DNA of 64,000 nucleotides from Gleimia hominis. GTDB taxonomy: Bacteria > Actinomycetota > Actinomycetes > Actinomycetales > Actinomycetaceae. A model generated the notes under the pieces. The model searched no databases, was not told the DNA's origin, and saw nothing but the letters and a program-made list of their open reading frames with translations. The position numbers were made by a program, and so were the translations under genes. The stretch spans positions 1,488,001 to 1,552,000 of the forward strand of contig NZ_CP126963.1 of NCBI RefSeq assembly GCF_002871945.2, given 5' to 3'. Of the stretch, positions 35,696 to 44,477 are shown piece by piece (the first letter of the stretch is position 1; every line of letters begins with the position of its first letter).

Positions 35696-37188
35696 AGCTC
35701 ATCCCCACATGCGTGGGGAGCACTATGCGCCTGCTGCGTCACCTCCATTGCCGGGGGGGCTCATCCCCACATGCGTGGGGAGCACCTCAGGACTCATAGA
35801 CGCAGTCACAGACCCAGCGGCTCATCCCCACATGCGTGGGGAGCACGGCGGTCGGCTTGGTATTTGCCCATGGCTCCTGGGCTCATCCCCACATGCGTGG
35901 GGAGCACCTGTTGTGCGGCGTGAGTGGCTTTCTCGTTCAGGGCTCATCCCCACATGCGTGGGGAGCACGCTCCGTAGTCCTGCAGCATATCCCCTGACAG
36001 CGGCTCATCCCCACATGCGTGGGGAGCACTACCTTTGTAGTGGCCCTCGTTCGCGTAGGTGGGGCTCATCCCCACATGCGTGGGGAGCACCTGCAGCATG
36101 TGTAGTGGATGTTACAGATGTGGGGCTCATCCCCACATGCGTGGGGAGCACTAAGAACGTGGTTCATATGTTTGCGGAACGTGGGGCTCATCCCCACATG
36201 CGTGGGGAGCACATGCGAGGGTAGGGCGCGACGTAGGGTTGGCAGGGCTCATCCCCACATGCGTGGGGAGCACACGTGGCCGGTGAGGCGCTCCGCGGTG
36301 AGCGTGGGCTCATCCCCACATGCGTGGGGAGCACCGAGCGCTACTAAACCCCGGTTCCCAGATATTCGGCTCATCCCCACATGCGTGGGGAGCACTTTGA
36401 TCATAGGGATAATGGTCAGGGCGCGGTTGGCTCATCCCCACATGCGCGGGGAGCACGAATGCGACTAATGCGAGACTGGGAGATGTCAGGGCTCATCCCC
36501 ACATGCGTGGGGAGCACTCGCATAGTGGGTCTCCGAGAAGCCGGATCATGGGCTCATCCCCACATGCGTGGGGAGCACGTCAAATGGGGGGACCCGAAAC
36601 TAGCACAGCAAGGCTCATCCCCACATGCGTGGGGAGCACGGCTTGTACCTATCGGAGGACGATAGGCGGTTGGGCTCATCCCCACATGCGTGGGGAGCAC
36701 GTCCTCCAAAACCAGATTCACCGTCGACGGGAAGGCTCATCCCCACATGCGTGGGGAGCACTGCGTATAGCTGCCAGTAGTCCATTACTTCCAGGGCTCA
36801 TCCCCACATGCGTGGGGAGCACACTGGTCGTGGTTTGCGTGGTTTCACAGCTGATGGCTCATCCCCACATGCGTGGGGAGCACCAAAAAGCCAGATAAAA
36901 CCCCGTGACCCAGGCCGGCTCATCCCCACATGCGTGGGGAGCACCGTGGGGAGAACTCAGGGTTGGTGGTGAGCCGGGGCTCATCCCCACATGCGTGGGG
37001 AGCACAGTAATTCAAGGACTTGAGGGCGGGGAATAAGCGGCTCATCCCCACATGCGTGGGGAGCACCCAACCTAGCTGCGAGCGTTGGGTCGCCCGCCAG
37101 GCTCATCCCCACATGCGTGGGGAGCACCCTGCTGGAGTGGGATTTTTTCTGTTCGGCGTGGGCTCATCCCCACATGCGTGGGGAGCAC
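35696..37188 (-). CRISPR. Type I-E CRISPR array, 25 repeats
   Basis: 25 repeats of 28 bases (GGCTCATCCCC, a CACATGCGT centre, GGGGAGCAC on the plus strand) with spacers of 33 bases (first one 34), period 61. On the minus strand the repeat begins GTGCTCCCC and ends GATGAGCC, the type I-E actinobacterial orientation, so the leader should be on the right. Repeats are identical except the first base of the leftmost (35696) and a T-to-C change in the one at 36429. No cas genes lie anywhere in the window. Short open frames over the array are repeat artefacts. Confidence 0.97.
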
Positions 37189-37310
37189 CTTGTTGATCAG
37201 CAGAAATGTCCTGTCACCTAGTGATTTTCAGTTACTTCTGCGAGATAGACAAGGTGTGAGCAACTTCCCTCCGCCTTCATTATCGCATATTCAAAAACCG
37301 TACGAGAAGG
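37189..37310 (-). promoter_or_regulatory. Probable CRISPR leader
   Basis: On the minus strand an A+T-richer stretch (GAAAATCACTAGGTGACAG, then CATTTCTGCTGATCAACAAG) runs directly into the first repeat. It lies at the non-degenerate end of the array, where new spacers should enter. An AT-rich box near 37280 (TATGCGATAAT on the minus strand) could be the array promoter. Confidence 0.6.
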
Positions 37311-37382
37311 GTAGGTAAAACATGAGGCACCACGGTCCATCGAGTACCGCAGTGCCTCATGGGAAAAGAAACTACTAACTAA

Positions 37383-39431
37383 TCACGGTAGGTAGTACGC
37401 GGGGTTCGGTACCTTGTAGGCGCGGTCAGAAGCGCCGCCCTTCAAATCCGAGTACTGATCCCCAAAGTTACCAACCACCCGGTAGCCAAGGTCATTCTCA
37501 AAGTGCTTACGCACCGAAGACTTGTACTCAACAGTTGTGCACTTGTCCTGCGCGCAACTCACCCAATCCGGTAACTCAGCCTTCAACGAACTCGCCTTCA
37601 AAACAAACTGGTCGAACTGTGGGTACCCAGCCTCAAGCAAGTTACGTTTCGTAACATCCGTAAGCTGTGCCTCACGCCCAGTTAACACAGCTACCGAACA
37701 ACCAGCATTCTTCGCTTCCTTCACCACATCCACCATTCCAGGCACAGCAGGTAGCGAATGATAATTAGTCTTCAAATAATCAATCTCAGCTTCGTGCGAC
37801 CAGTTCAAATCCATCGACTCTTGCATCGAATACGTCAACAACATCGTGTCATCCACATCGAACACCGCCAACGGTTTCTGCCCCTTCGCAACACCTGCAG
37901 CGCACCGCTTCACCAAGTCTTCACCATTCTTCTTAGCAAGCGCCCGCGATTCCTTTGCATACTGGGAATCGTTCAAATCAGCAACCCGCTCACCAGCCTC
38001 ATCAAGATGCGAACCGTAGTACTCGCGGATCGTCGCCTTCACAATATCCATATTCGGAATCTGATCCCCCGTAACACCGGGCGCACTCCCAGACGAACCA
38101 TCCGCAGCCACCTGCCACGTGTACTCCGCCGGAGCCATCCCCGCAGCCGCATCAGCCTGCTCCGCCTCCGGCAAATCCGGGCTCGGCAAGTAATACGACG
38201 GGTTCGGCAACTTCACCGCCTGCTGCGCATAACCGCCCTGCAGATCCGACCACTGGTCCCCAAAGTTACCAACAATCGTGTAACCCAGATCCTCCTGAAT
38301 ATGCTGACGCGTCCCCGCCTTAAACTGAACCGTCGTACACTTATTATTTTCCATGTCACAACGCCCCTGCTTCTGCAAATACTGAGGCATCTGCGCACCC
38401 TTATTGAACTTCGTGAAGAACCGGTCAATATTGAACGCCGGCTCACCCTGCGCATCCACATAACCCGCAGCCGCCAAATTATCTACCGTGTACTGCTTCT
38501 GCGAATCCTTCCGACCCGTCAAACCAATAATCTCGCAACCAGCCTGCGACAAACGCTTCACCACATCCACCATTCCCGGTGTAGCTGGCATTTGATTACC
38601 ATCAAACCATGTCTGCTGTTTATCTGGCGTGAACATGAAATGCATATACGCATCTTCCATATCGTAAGTGAACAGCGTCGTATCATCCGAGTCGAACACT
38701 GCCGCCGGCTTCTTACCCGCAGCCACCGCAGCCTGACACCGGTCCGCAACCTGCTCCGCTGCCTTACCAACCACCGCAGTCACATCCGAAATATAAGGCG
38801 ACTGAGTCTTATTAGCAATCCCCTTATCATCCGCATTGTAGTAAGCCCGCACAGTTTTCTTCGCGATATCCCAGTTAATAATCTGCTCACCACTAGCCGT
38901 CTTCCCAGTCGACCCATCCGCCGCCAGCGTGTACGTCGCCTGAGGCTTCATCCAGCTTTCGTCCGCATCCGACCGTTTGTCGTTCGGATCGTTCCCACTC
39001 GGTGGTTCCGACGGGTTCGAACCCGGGGTTTCACCCGGTTTGTTGGTTCCCGGGCCGCTAGCACCAGGCTCGTTCCCCTCACCCGGTTTACTATCGCCCG
39101 GCTTGTTTGCACCAGGATCGGTTGCGCCCGGCTTCGTCACTGCCCCACCCGCGTTATCGCGCGCAGGATCATAGTGGTAGCCAGCTGGACACGCCTTCGC
39201 CGTTCCCGCTTGCTCAGCCGCATTTGCCTGAGGAACCGCCAACCCCATCGGCACCAGAGCCAGCACCGCAAACGCAGCCACAATACCGAAGTTGCGCCGG
39301 CGCCTCAGGAGCAAAAAAATACCCGCTATCAACAAGATAGCGGATACGCCAGCCGCCCAAATGGCGGTGGAACCAGTGTGCGCAAGATTCGGCACACAAT
39401 AATCGGGGATCTTTGCCAAACTCATGATCAC
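37383..39431 (-). CDS. Tandem-domain HAD acid phosphatase (class IIIB) with atypical N-terminus
   Basis: 682 residues from GTG 39431 (GGAG 7 bases upstream; ATG 39425 is the alternative). Two HAD subfamily IIIB phosphatase domains follow a Pro/Gly linker. Copy 1 has the nucleophile motif VFDSDDTTLFTYD (about 245), GCEIIGLTGRKDSQK and DLGYTIVGNFGDQWSDL; copy 2 has VFDVDDTMLLTYS (about 522), GCSVAVLTGREAQ and NFGDQYSDL. The secretion region is strange: LAHTG at residues 16-20, a membrane helix, RRRR, then a second hydrophobic segment ending in an AxA-type cleavage site (ANA-AE). That is a sortase-like sorting signal at the wrong end, then a normal signal peptide. Expected to be surface or secreted and to release phosphate from monoesters. 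Confidence 0.82.
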   Translation of the reverse strand: MIMSLAKIPDYCVPNLAHTGSTAIWAAGVSAILLIAGIFLLLRRRRNFGIVAAFAVLALVPMGLAVPQANAAEQAGTAKACPAGYHYDPARDNAGGAVTKPGATDPGANKPGDSKPGEGNEPGASGPGTNKPGETPGSNPSEPPSGNDPNDKRSDADESWMKPQATYTLAADGSTGKTASGEQIINWDIAKKTVRAYYNADDKGIANKTQSPYISDVTAVVGKAAEQVADRCQAAVAAGKKPAAVFDSDDTTLFTYDMEDAYMHFMFTPDKQQTWFDGNQMPATPGMVDVVKRLSQAGCEIIGLTGRKDSQKQYTVDNLAAAGYVDAQGEPAFNIDRFFTKFNKGAQMPQYLQKQGRCDMENNKCTTVQFKAGTRQHIQEDLGYTIVGNFGDQWSDLQGGYAQQAVKLPNPSYYLPSPDLPEAEQADAAAGMAPAEYTWQVAADGSSGSAPGVTGDQIPNMDIVKATIREYYGSHLDEAGERVADLNDSQYAKESRALAKKNGEDLVKRCAAGVAKGQKPLAVFDVDDTMLLTYSMQESMDLNWSHEAEIDYLKTNYHSLPAVPGMVDVVKEAKNAGCSVAVLTGREAQLTDVTKRNLLEAGYPQFDQFVLKASSLKAELPDWVSCAQDKCTTVEYKSSVRKHFENDLGYRVVGNFGDQYSDLKGGASDRAYKVPNPAYYLP

Positions 39432-39545
39432 AAAACCACTCCGTTCAAATAATAATAGTGGACACAAAAAGCATACGTCGTCACGCAGCTACTTCGCAGC
39501 CCCCTATCAAAAGCCCCAGAGCCAAAGTTCCAAGACGACTAATCC

Positions 39546-39591
39546 GCCAGCGAAGTCTCAAGCACGACCACGGCACTTGAGACTCGCCGGC
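39546..39591. terminator. Inverted repeat between pckG and the phosphatase gene
   Basis: GCC-AGCGAAGTCTCAAG pairs with CTTGAGACTCGCCGGC (one bulge, one mismatch), about 17 pairs. It follows the end of pckG on the minus strand by about 25 bases, so it probably ends that transcript, although there is no run of T. Confidence 0.5.
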
Positions 39592-39615
39592 GATATTTTA
39601 GGCGGAGCAGCGTTA

Positions 39616-41472
39616 CTACTTCTGAGCTTCCTGCACTTCGCGCGCTACTTTGCGGTGTGCTTGCCAAATTTCCTCAGGCAAATTTTTAAACTGCAGCAAA
39701 TGCTGCTCGCGACTCTTCATCTCTTGCGACCACACCGCGTAATCGAGTGTCAAAATCTTGTCTAAATCTGCGTCACTACCTTCGTAACCATCCAGGTTAA
39801 GCTCGCTCTTCTTAGGTAAGATCCCAACTGGTGAAGCAACGCCCTCTACATTGCCCTCCTTTAGGTCCAGCAGCCACAGCAACGCCCGCAAGTTGTCGCG
39901 GTAACCAGTCCACAAGAAATGCCCATCCTCGGGGTCGCGTTGGAACCAGTTCACGTGCGCAAAAATCGGTTTATACTCCGCGCTGCCAATCACGTTCAAC
40001 CAGTGCTGCGCGTAATCACCCTCCGGATAAGACATGAATGGACGCATAGACATCGGATCATAACGCATTACCCCTTCTTTACCTTCTGCTGCGAACGTGG
40101 CTTGCACGCCCATCGTCAACCCGTCGTACACACCTTCCGCCACGTCGGTAATAGCGCGGATCAGCGGTTCCCTATCCGCTACCCGGCCGCCAAAAATGAT
40201 CGCGTCAATCGGCACGCCCTGTGGCCGCTCGTAATCTGGCGCCACATTCGGCACATTCCCCAACTGGGTGGTGAACCGCGAGTTCGGATGCGCCCACTCA
40301 TCTCCCTTAGCCTTAGAACGCTGCCTGTCAGCCGGCCGGTTCGCAATCGGCTGCCCTTTCCAGTCCAACCAACCGGACACGTCCTGCGGGTAATCCGGGG
40401 TCTTACCTTCCCACCACACCTCTTGAGTATCTGGATTGTAAGCCACGTTAGTGAACAGCACGTTCGTGCCCGGTTCAATCGAGTCCATCGCCGTGGGGTT
40501 CGTTTTCCAGTTTGTATCTTTTGCCACGCCAAACGCCCCGTATTCAGGGTTCATTCCGTAGATACGCCCGTCGTCTCCCACACGCAACCACACGATGTCG
40601 TCACCGTAGAAGTGCACTTCGTAGCGCTCCCCCAGCGCTTTTGGCGCCAGCATCATCGCAAGATTCGTTTTTCCGGACGCCGACGGGAATCCGCCGCACA
40701 CGTAGTACGTTTTGTTTTTTACTTTGTCTTTAATTCCGATGAGCATGAACTGCTCAGACATGAATTCGCCCGACACCCACCCGTCGTATGAGGCCTGGCG
40801 CAATCCGTGCGCAATCTTGCCAAGCAGCGCGTTACCACCGTAGGAGGATCCGTAGTGCAATATCGTGCGCTCATCCGCAACTGTCGCGAACAGGCGTTGG
40901 TCATGATCAGTACCCTGCCCCAAGTTCTGCAAATCGCCAGTGACGTGCACCGCGCGGACGAACATACCCTCATCTTCCACATCATTTAGATACTGCACAC
41001 CCACGCGGGCCATGCGGATCATTTGTAGGCACACGGTGCGGTTATCGGTGATTTCCACGCCCCGCGCCCATTTTTCTAACGGAGACCCAACCGGAGCCAT
41101 TAAGTACGGCAACACGTACATGGTTTTACCTGCAAACGCGCCCGTCATGCGTTCTTTCTGCAGCTGCGTCACCCGGCTAGCGTCGCGCCAGTTGTTGTAC
41201 ACGCCCTCCTCCCGCGGGTTGTGCGTGGAAACAACCGTGCGTTCTTCTGACCGGGCCGTGTCTTTGTGGTACGACCGCGAGTAATAACGCCCTTCCCCAG
41301 CCGGCGCAATCTCCCCAGCCGCGAGTGCCTCCTCAATTAATCGCGCGTCGTCCCTAGCATCAATAACCTCGATCTTGTCTGGTTTAAGCAAATCTGCCCA
41401 TTCGTTGACGTACTCGGCTACAGACCGGTTTGTTAAGCCGGCCTCGCGCAGCGTTTCAGTTACGTTTTCCAT
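39616..41472 (-). CDS. pckG: Phosphoenolpyruvate carboxykinase (GTP)
   Basis: 618 residues from the ATG at 41472 (GAAAGGGAACC upstream; a longer opening is rejected). Catalyses GTP-linked interconversion of oxaloacetate and PEP. The nucleotide loop FPSASGKTN (about 262) is the GTP-PEPCK kinase-1a motif, with Ser where animal enzymes have a hyper-reactive Cys. Also visible: GVEITDNRTVCLQMIRMARVG (substrate region), HFYGDDIVWLRVGDDGRIYG and FTTQLGNVPNVAPDYE. Length is normal. The GTP form is typical of actinobacteria. Confidence 0.96.
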   Translation of the reverse strand: MENVTETLREAGLTNRSVAEYVNEWADLLKPDKIEVIDARDDARLIEEALAAGEIAPAGEGRYYSRSYHKDTARSEERTVVSTHNPREEGVYNNWRDASRVTQLQKERMTGAFAGKTMYVLPYLMAPVGSPLEKWARGVEITDNRTVCLQMIRMARVGVQYLNDVEDEGMFVRAVHVTGDLQNLGQGTDHDQRLFATVADERTILHYGSSYGGNALLGKIAHGLRQASYDGWVSGEFMSEQFMLIGIKDKVKNKTYYVCGGFPSASGKTNLAMMLAPKALGERYEVHFYGDDIVWLRVGDDGRIYGMNPEYGAFGVAKDTNWKTNPTAMDSIEPGTNVLFTNVAYNPDTQEVWWEGKTPDYPQDVSGWLDWKGQPIANRPADRQRSKAKGDEWAHPNSRFTTQLGNVPNVAPDYERPQGVPIDAIIFGGRVADREPLIRAITDVAEGVYDGLTMGVQATFAAEGKEGVMRYDPMSMRPFMSYPEGDYAQHWLNVIGSAEYKPIFAHVNWFQRDPEDGHFLWTGYRDNLRALLWLLDLKEGNVEGVASPVGILPKKSELNLDGYEGSDADLDKILTLDYAVWSQEMKSREQHLLQFKNLPEEIWQAHRKVAREVQEAQK

Positions 41473-41676
41473 GTGGTTCCCTTTCGCTATTTTTTCCTGA
41501 GGGGCCTGCGCGGCGCAGAGCGACTGCCTACCACACGTGCCTCCTCGAGGTTGCGGTGGGTGAGCCGAGCTCCCCACCCCTTCCGGATTCGACCCCTCGA
41601 ACTTAACGTTAGGATATAGCGTTATGGAGCGGCGCGGCAAGGACTGTGTACCTAGGGGTTAGAAAATGGTTCAAGT

Positions 41677-41720
41677 AAAACGGCTGCGCACCCCGGAGTT
41701 GGGATGCGCAGCCGTTTGGT
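41677..41720 (-). terminator. Strong terminator after the aldo/keto reductase
   Basis: AACGGCTGCGCA pairs perfectly with TGCGCAGCCGTT around a CCCCGGAGTTGGGA loop that itself partly pairs. On the minus strand it is followed by TTAC after a TTTT run, 30 bases past the aldo/keto reductase stop; it works in both directions by symmetry. Confidence 0.85.
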
Positions 41721-41749
41721 TCTGTTACTGGAGCTCTGTTGGAGTTTGG

Positions 41750-42685
41750 TTACAGGCCTTTCGACAGTTCAGTTAGAACGGTGAGGTCTGTGTCTGATAG
41801 TTCCAGCTGTGCGCCAGGCATGATTTGTTCTAGTTGCTCGACGTTGCGTGCGGACGCGAGTGGCGCGGCGACGGTATCTCGGGCACGCAGCCACGCGAGA
41901 GCCACCGCTGCGGGTGTTACGCCTTGGGCAGACGCGATTTTCCGGAGTGCGTCAACCACGTCGTACGCCTGGTCGTTCACGTACACATCTACCATCGAGG
42001 CGCGGTCACCGTTAATGGCGGTGTCCCGCTCGTATTTACCGGTGAGGAACCCGGCTGCCAGTGAGAAGTAGGGGAACACCGCGAGGTTCCATTTACGCGC
42101 GAAGTCTTGCCGTTGTGCCTCAAAGTCTTTTCGGAACACAAGATTGTAGTGGGGCTGCAGGGCGACTGGTAGTTTGTAGCCTTTATCTTTCGCTACTTCC
42201 ATCCACAGTTCCAGGCGGTCTGGTTCGAAGTTCGAAAGACCAATTTCTTTTATGAGGCCTTCGCTAGCCAGTTCGGAGAAAGCATGTGCCATTTCGTCCA
42301 TCGGCACATCTGCGTCATCTTGGTGAGCGTAGTACAGGTCAATCTGATCTATGCGCAAACGCTCTAATGACTCTTCGGCTGCTTTACGAACGTTTTCTGG
42401 GGCAAGGCCTTCCCGCCCAGGTTTTTGCGACACTTTGGTGGCGACCGCTAGTTTCTTGTGGTTGCCCGGCTTTTCTAGCCACTGCCCCATGGCAGCTTCG
42501 GATTCACCACCTTCGTTGCCTTCTGCCCAAGCTGAGTACACGTCAGCGGTGTCCACGAGCGTGCCACCCAGTTCAACGAACGCATCTAAAATATCTGCGG
42601 TTTGCGCGACGTCGGCGGTCCACCCAAAGGTGTTACCACCAAGCGCAATCCCCGTTGTCTTCAAATCAGAATCACCAATATTCAT
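41750..42685 (-). CDS. Aldo/keto reductase
   Basis: 311 residues, complete (beta/alpha)8 NADPH enzyme with tetrad Asp45, Tyr50, Lys84 and His121 (DTADVY, ATKV, YYAH). Cofactor segments IGLSNFEPDRLELW and LASARNVEQLEQIM follow. It reduces aldehydes or ketones; the substrate cannot be told from sequence. It is a single gene bounded by a strong terminator at its end. It belongs to the broad actinobacterial AKR group often named for general oxidoreductases. Confidence 0.87.
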   Translation of the reverse strand: MNIGDSDLKTTGIALGGNTFGWTADVAQTADILDAFVELGGTLVDTADVYSAWAEGNEGGESEAAMGQWLEKPGNHKKLAVATKVSQKPGREGLAPENVRKAAEESLERLRIDQIDLYYAHQDDADVPMDEMAHAFSELASEGLIKEIGLSNFEPDRLELWMEVAKDKGYKLPVALQPHYNLVFRKDFEAQRQDFARKWNLAVFPYFSLAAGFLTGKYERDTAINGDRASMVDVYVNDQAYDVVDALRKIASAQGVTPAAVALAWLRARDTVAAPLASARNVEQLEQIMPGAQLELSDTDLTVLTELSKGL

Positions 42686-42799
42686 GCTCTCACACTACCA
42701 ACCACATCAAACCACCGCAGTGTCAAAGGACACACGTGCAGAGTTCAGCACTTTACTAATCGCGGAGACAGTACACGGAGGAAGACCAATCTGTTTTTT

Positions 42800-44374
42800 C
42801 TATCTACTCACACACGGCTCTTCCTCAAGAAGCTCCCCATTCGGCCGTTTGCGAAAGCCACCGCCAACCTGCCAAGGCCTAGGCCCTTCCAGCGGACGGT
42901 AGTTTACCCCCGAAGCATTCAAGCGCTCCAAATGCTTTTTAAGCCTAGACAGGAAAGCTGCGTAACTGGCTTTCTTCTCGCCGGACCAAACTACCTCGGA
43001 AAACGCACACCCTCGAGGCCACGCAGCGTACTCCACGCCCCTGTAATCGGGTATATATTCGGTCCAAACCTGAAACTGTGATCCCCAAACGAGGTGTTTC
43101 TTGTCTTCCGTAATAGTAGACAAAGGATCGAAACTATATGCCTTCTCCAAAGGAAGATAACTCCCCATAGAATATGGTTCCTTCATCGATTTCGATTGAT
43201 AATAGTCAAAATACGTAAAAGCACGCGGGGTCATTATAGTAGGCATATTGAGTGAAGTGGACTTCGATCCTCGCTGACTACTCTGCCATGCTTGGCAAGC
43301 AAGACCTTCTATCCTTCCCCCGTTAATAACCTCATCCCACCCAATAGGCTGCACCCCCCGCTGCTTCAACCAATCGGTCAAGTAGATCGTAAACCAACGT
43401 TGCACTTTTGAAGGGGCATAGCCATGCTTCCGCGCAAAATCTATAACATGAGCATTATTCTCCCATTGCGTGGTAGGAACCTCATCACCACCGATATGGG
43501 CATACTTGGCGCCAGTTAACTCGAGGATTTCATCCCAAATCGTATGGACAAACTGCAGTGTTTCTCGTGAAAAATTGATTACGTTCTCGTGCACCCCCTT
43601 ACTACCGCTCACATCCGCTGCCTTCGGAGATGCACCTAGATCTGGATAGGCCGCTAATGCTGCGGTCATATGACCTGGAAAGTTAATCTCGGGAACAACC
43701 TCAATGCCCAGCGAATTAGCGTACCTGGATATCGCTCTTATTTGGCTCGGCGTATATAGTCCTCCGTGCGGCGCATGGTCACCGCCCCATGCGTCCGTAA
43801 CAGTTTCAGGGCGCCAACTCGCTACCTCCGCTAACCTCGGATACGAATCACTAGCAAAACGCCACCCTTGATCGTCAGTCAAATGCCAATGGAAGACATT
43901 AATCTTATGGCGAGAAAGCCATTTCAAAAATACCAACAAATCTGAATAAGGAATGAAATGACGAGCCGTGTCCAGCAAACCACCACGCCAAGAGAATGCT
44001 GGGTAATCTACTATTTCACCACCTTGGAGCTTCCAGCTTTCTCTTGCGAAAGGAGCAGCAAATATTTCGGGATCAGCAAGCTGCAGCAAGGTCTGAGCCG
44101 CCCAAATAGCGCCACGCAAATCTGCAGCAAAGATTTCCACCTTCCCATGTTCAACATTTAAACGGTAGCCTTCGGGCGGAAGGCTGGTCTCACTTGTAAC
44201 CTCAATATCCGCACTATTAGACGTTGAAAGCGTAAAACCGGTTGTCTCAGCAAGAATGTGTTGAACAGCATCACAGATCTTTGAATCTGTCGGCCCTATT
44301 GTTGATGCTTTAGTTAATAGAAAGCTATCTTCTCGCCATTTCACGCTAACGGGATGGGGGACTAATGAACGCAT
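42800..44374 (-). CDS. Beta-N-acetylhexosaminidase, GH20, cytoplasmic
   Basis: 524 residues. GH20 enzymes cut terminal beta-linked GlcNAc or GalNAc by substrate-assisted catalysis. An N-terminal GH20b-type domain leads to the TIM barrel with GGLLDTARHFIP, FHWHLTDDQGWR, EINFPGHMTAAL and the catalytic Asp-Glu pair in HIGGDEVP (about residues 296-299), ending with aromatic WEDE-like residues (AWPRGCAFSEVVWSG). No signal peptide is present, so it works on imported sugars. Good ribosome site (TTGAGG). Last gene of the operon; codon choice and AT-rich sequence differ from pckG and other flanking genes. Confidence 0.92.
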   Translation of the reverse strand: MRSLVPHPVSVKWREDSFLLTKASTIGPTDSKICDAVQHILAETTGFTLSTSNSADIEVTSETSLPPEGYRLNVEHGKVEIFAADLRGAIWAAQTLLQLADPEIFAAPFARESWKLQGGEIVDYPAFSWRGGLLDTARHFIPYSDLLVFLKWLSRHKINVFHWHLTDDQGWRFASDSYPRLAEVASWRPETVTDAWGGDHAPHGGLYTPSQIRAISRYANSLGIEVVPEINFPGHMTAALAAYPDLGASPKAADVSGSKGVHENVINFSRETLQFVHTIWDEILELTGAKYAHIGGDEVPTTQWENNAHVIDFARKHGYAPSKVQRWFTIYLTDWLKQRGVQPIGWDEVINGGRIEGLACQAWQSSQRGSKSTSLNMPTIMTPRAFTYFDYYQSKSMKEPYSMGSYLPLEKAYSFDPLSTITEDKKHLVWGSQFQVWTEYIPDYRGVEYAAWPRGCAFSEVVWSGEKKASYAAFLSRLKKHLERLNASGVNYRPLEGPRPWQVGGGFRKRPNGELLEEEPCVSR

Positions 44375-44422
44375 ATTTTCCTCAAGAACTATGGCTTTAG
44401 TAGACGGTCAAAGTGACTAGAA

Positions 44423-44462
44423 CCGTATGTGGAAGCAGACAGGGCATGCTTCCACATACGGC
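44423..44462 (-). terminator. Perfect hairpin between GH16 and GH20 genes
   Basis: CCGTATGTGGAAGCA pairs exactly with TGCTTCCACATACGG over a 10-base loop. It lies in the 100-base gap after the GH16 gene. With no T-run on the minus strand it may attenuate transcription or protect the upstream mRNA end rather than terminate it. Confidence 0.65.
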
Positions 44463-44477
44463 TGCTATTCGTACAAT

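Noticed and set aside
35528-37318. Plus-strand open frames of up to 210 codons over the CRISPR array
   Set aside because: They only translate the repeats (SSPHAWGA and similar peptides every 61 bases), have no ribosome sites, and follow the array period.
37758-39452. A 564-codon plus-strand open frame opposite the phosphatase gene
   Set aside because: Arg/His/Ile-rich, low-complexity translation typical of the antisense of a GC-rich gene; the minus-strand frame has clear HAD motifs twice.
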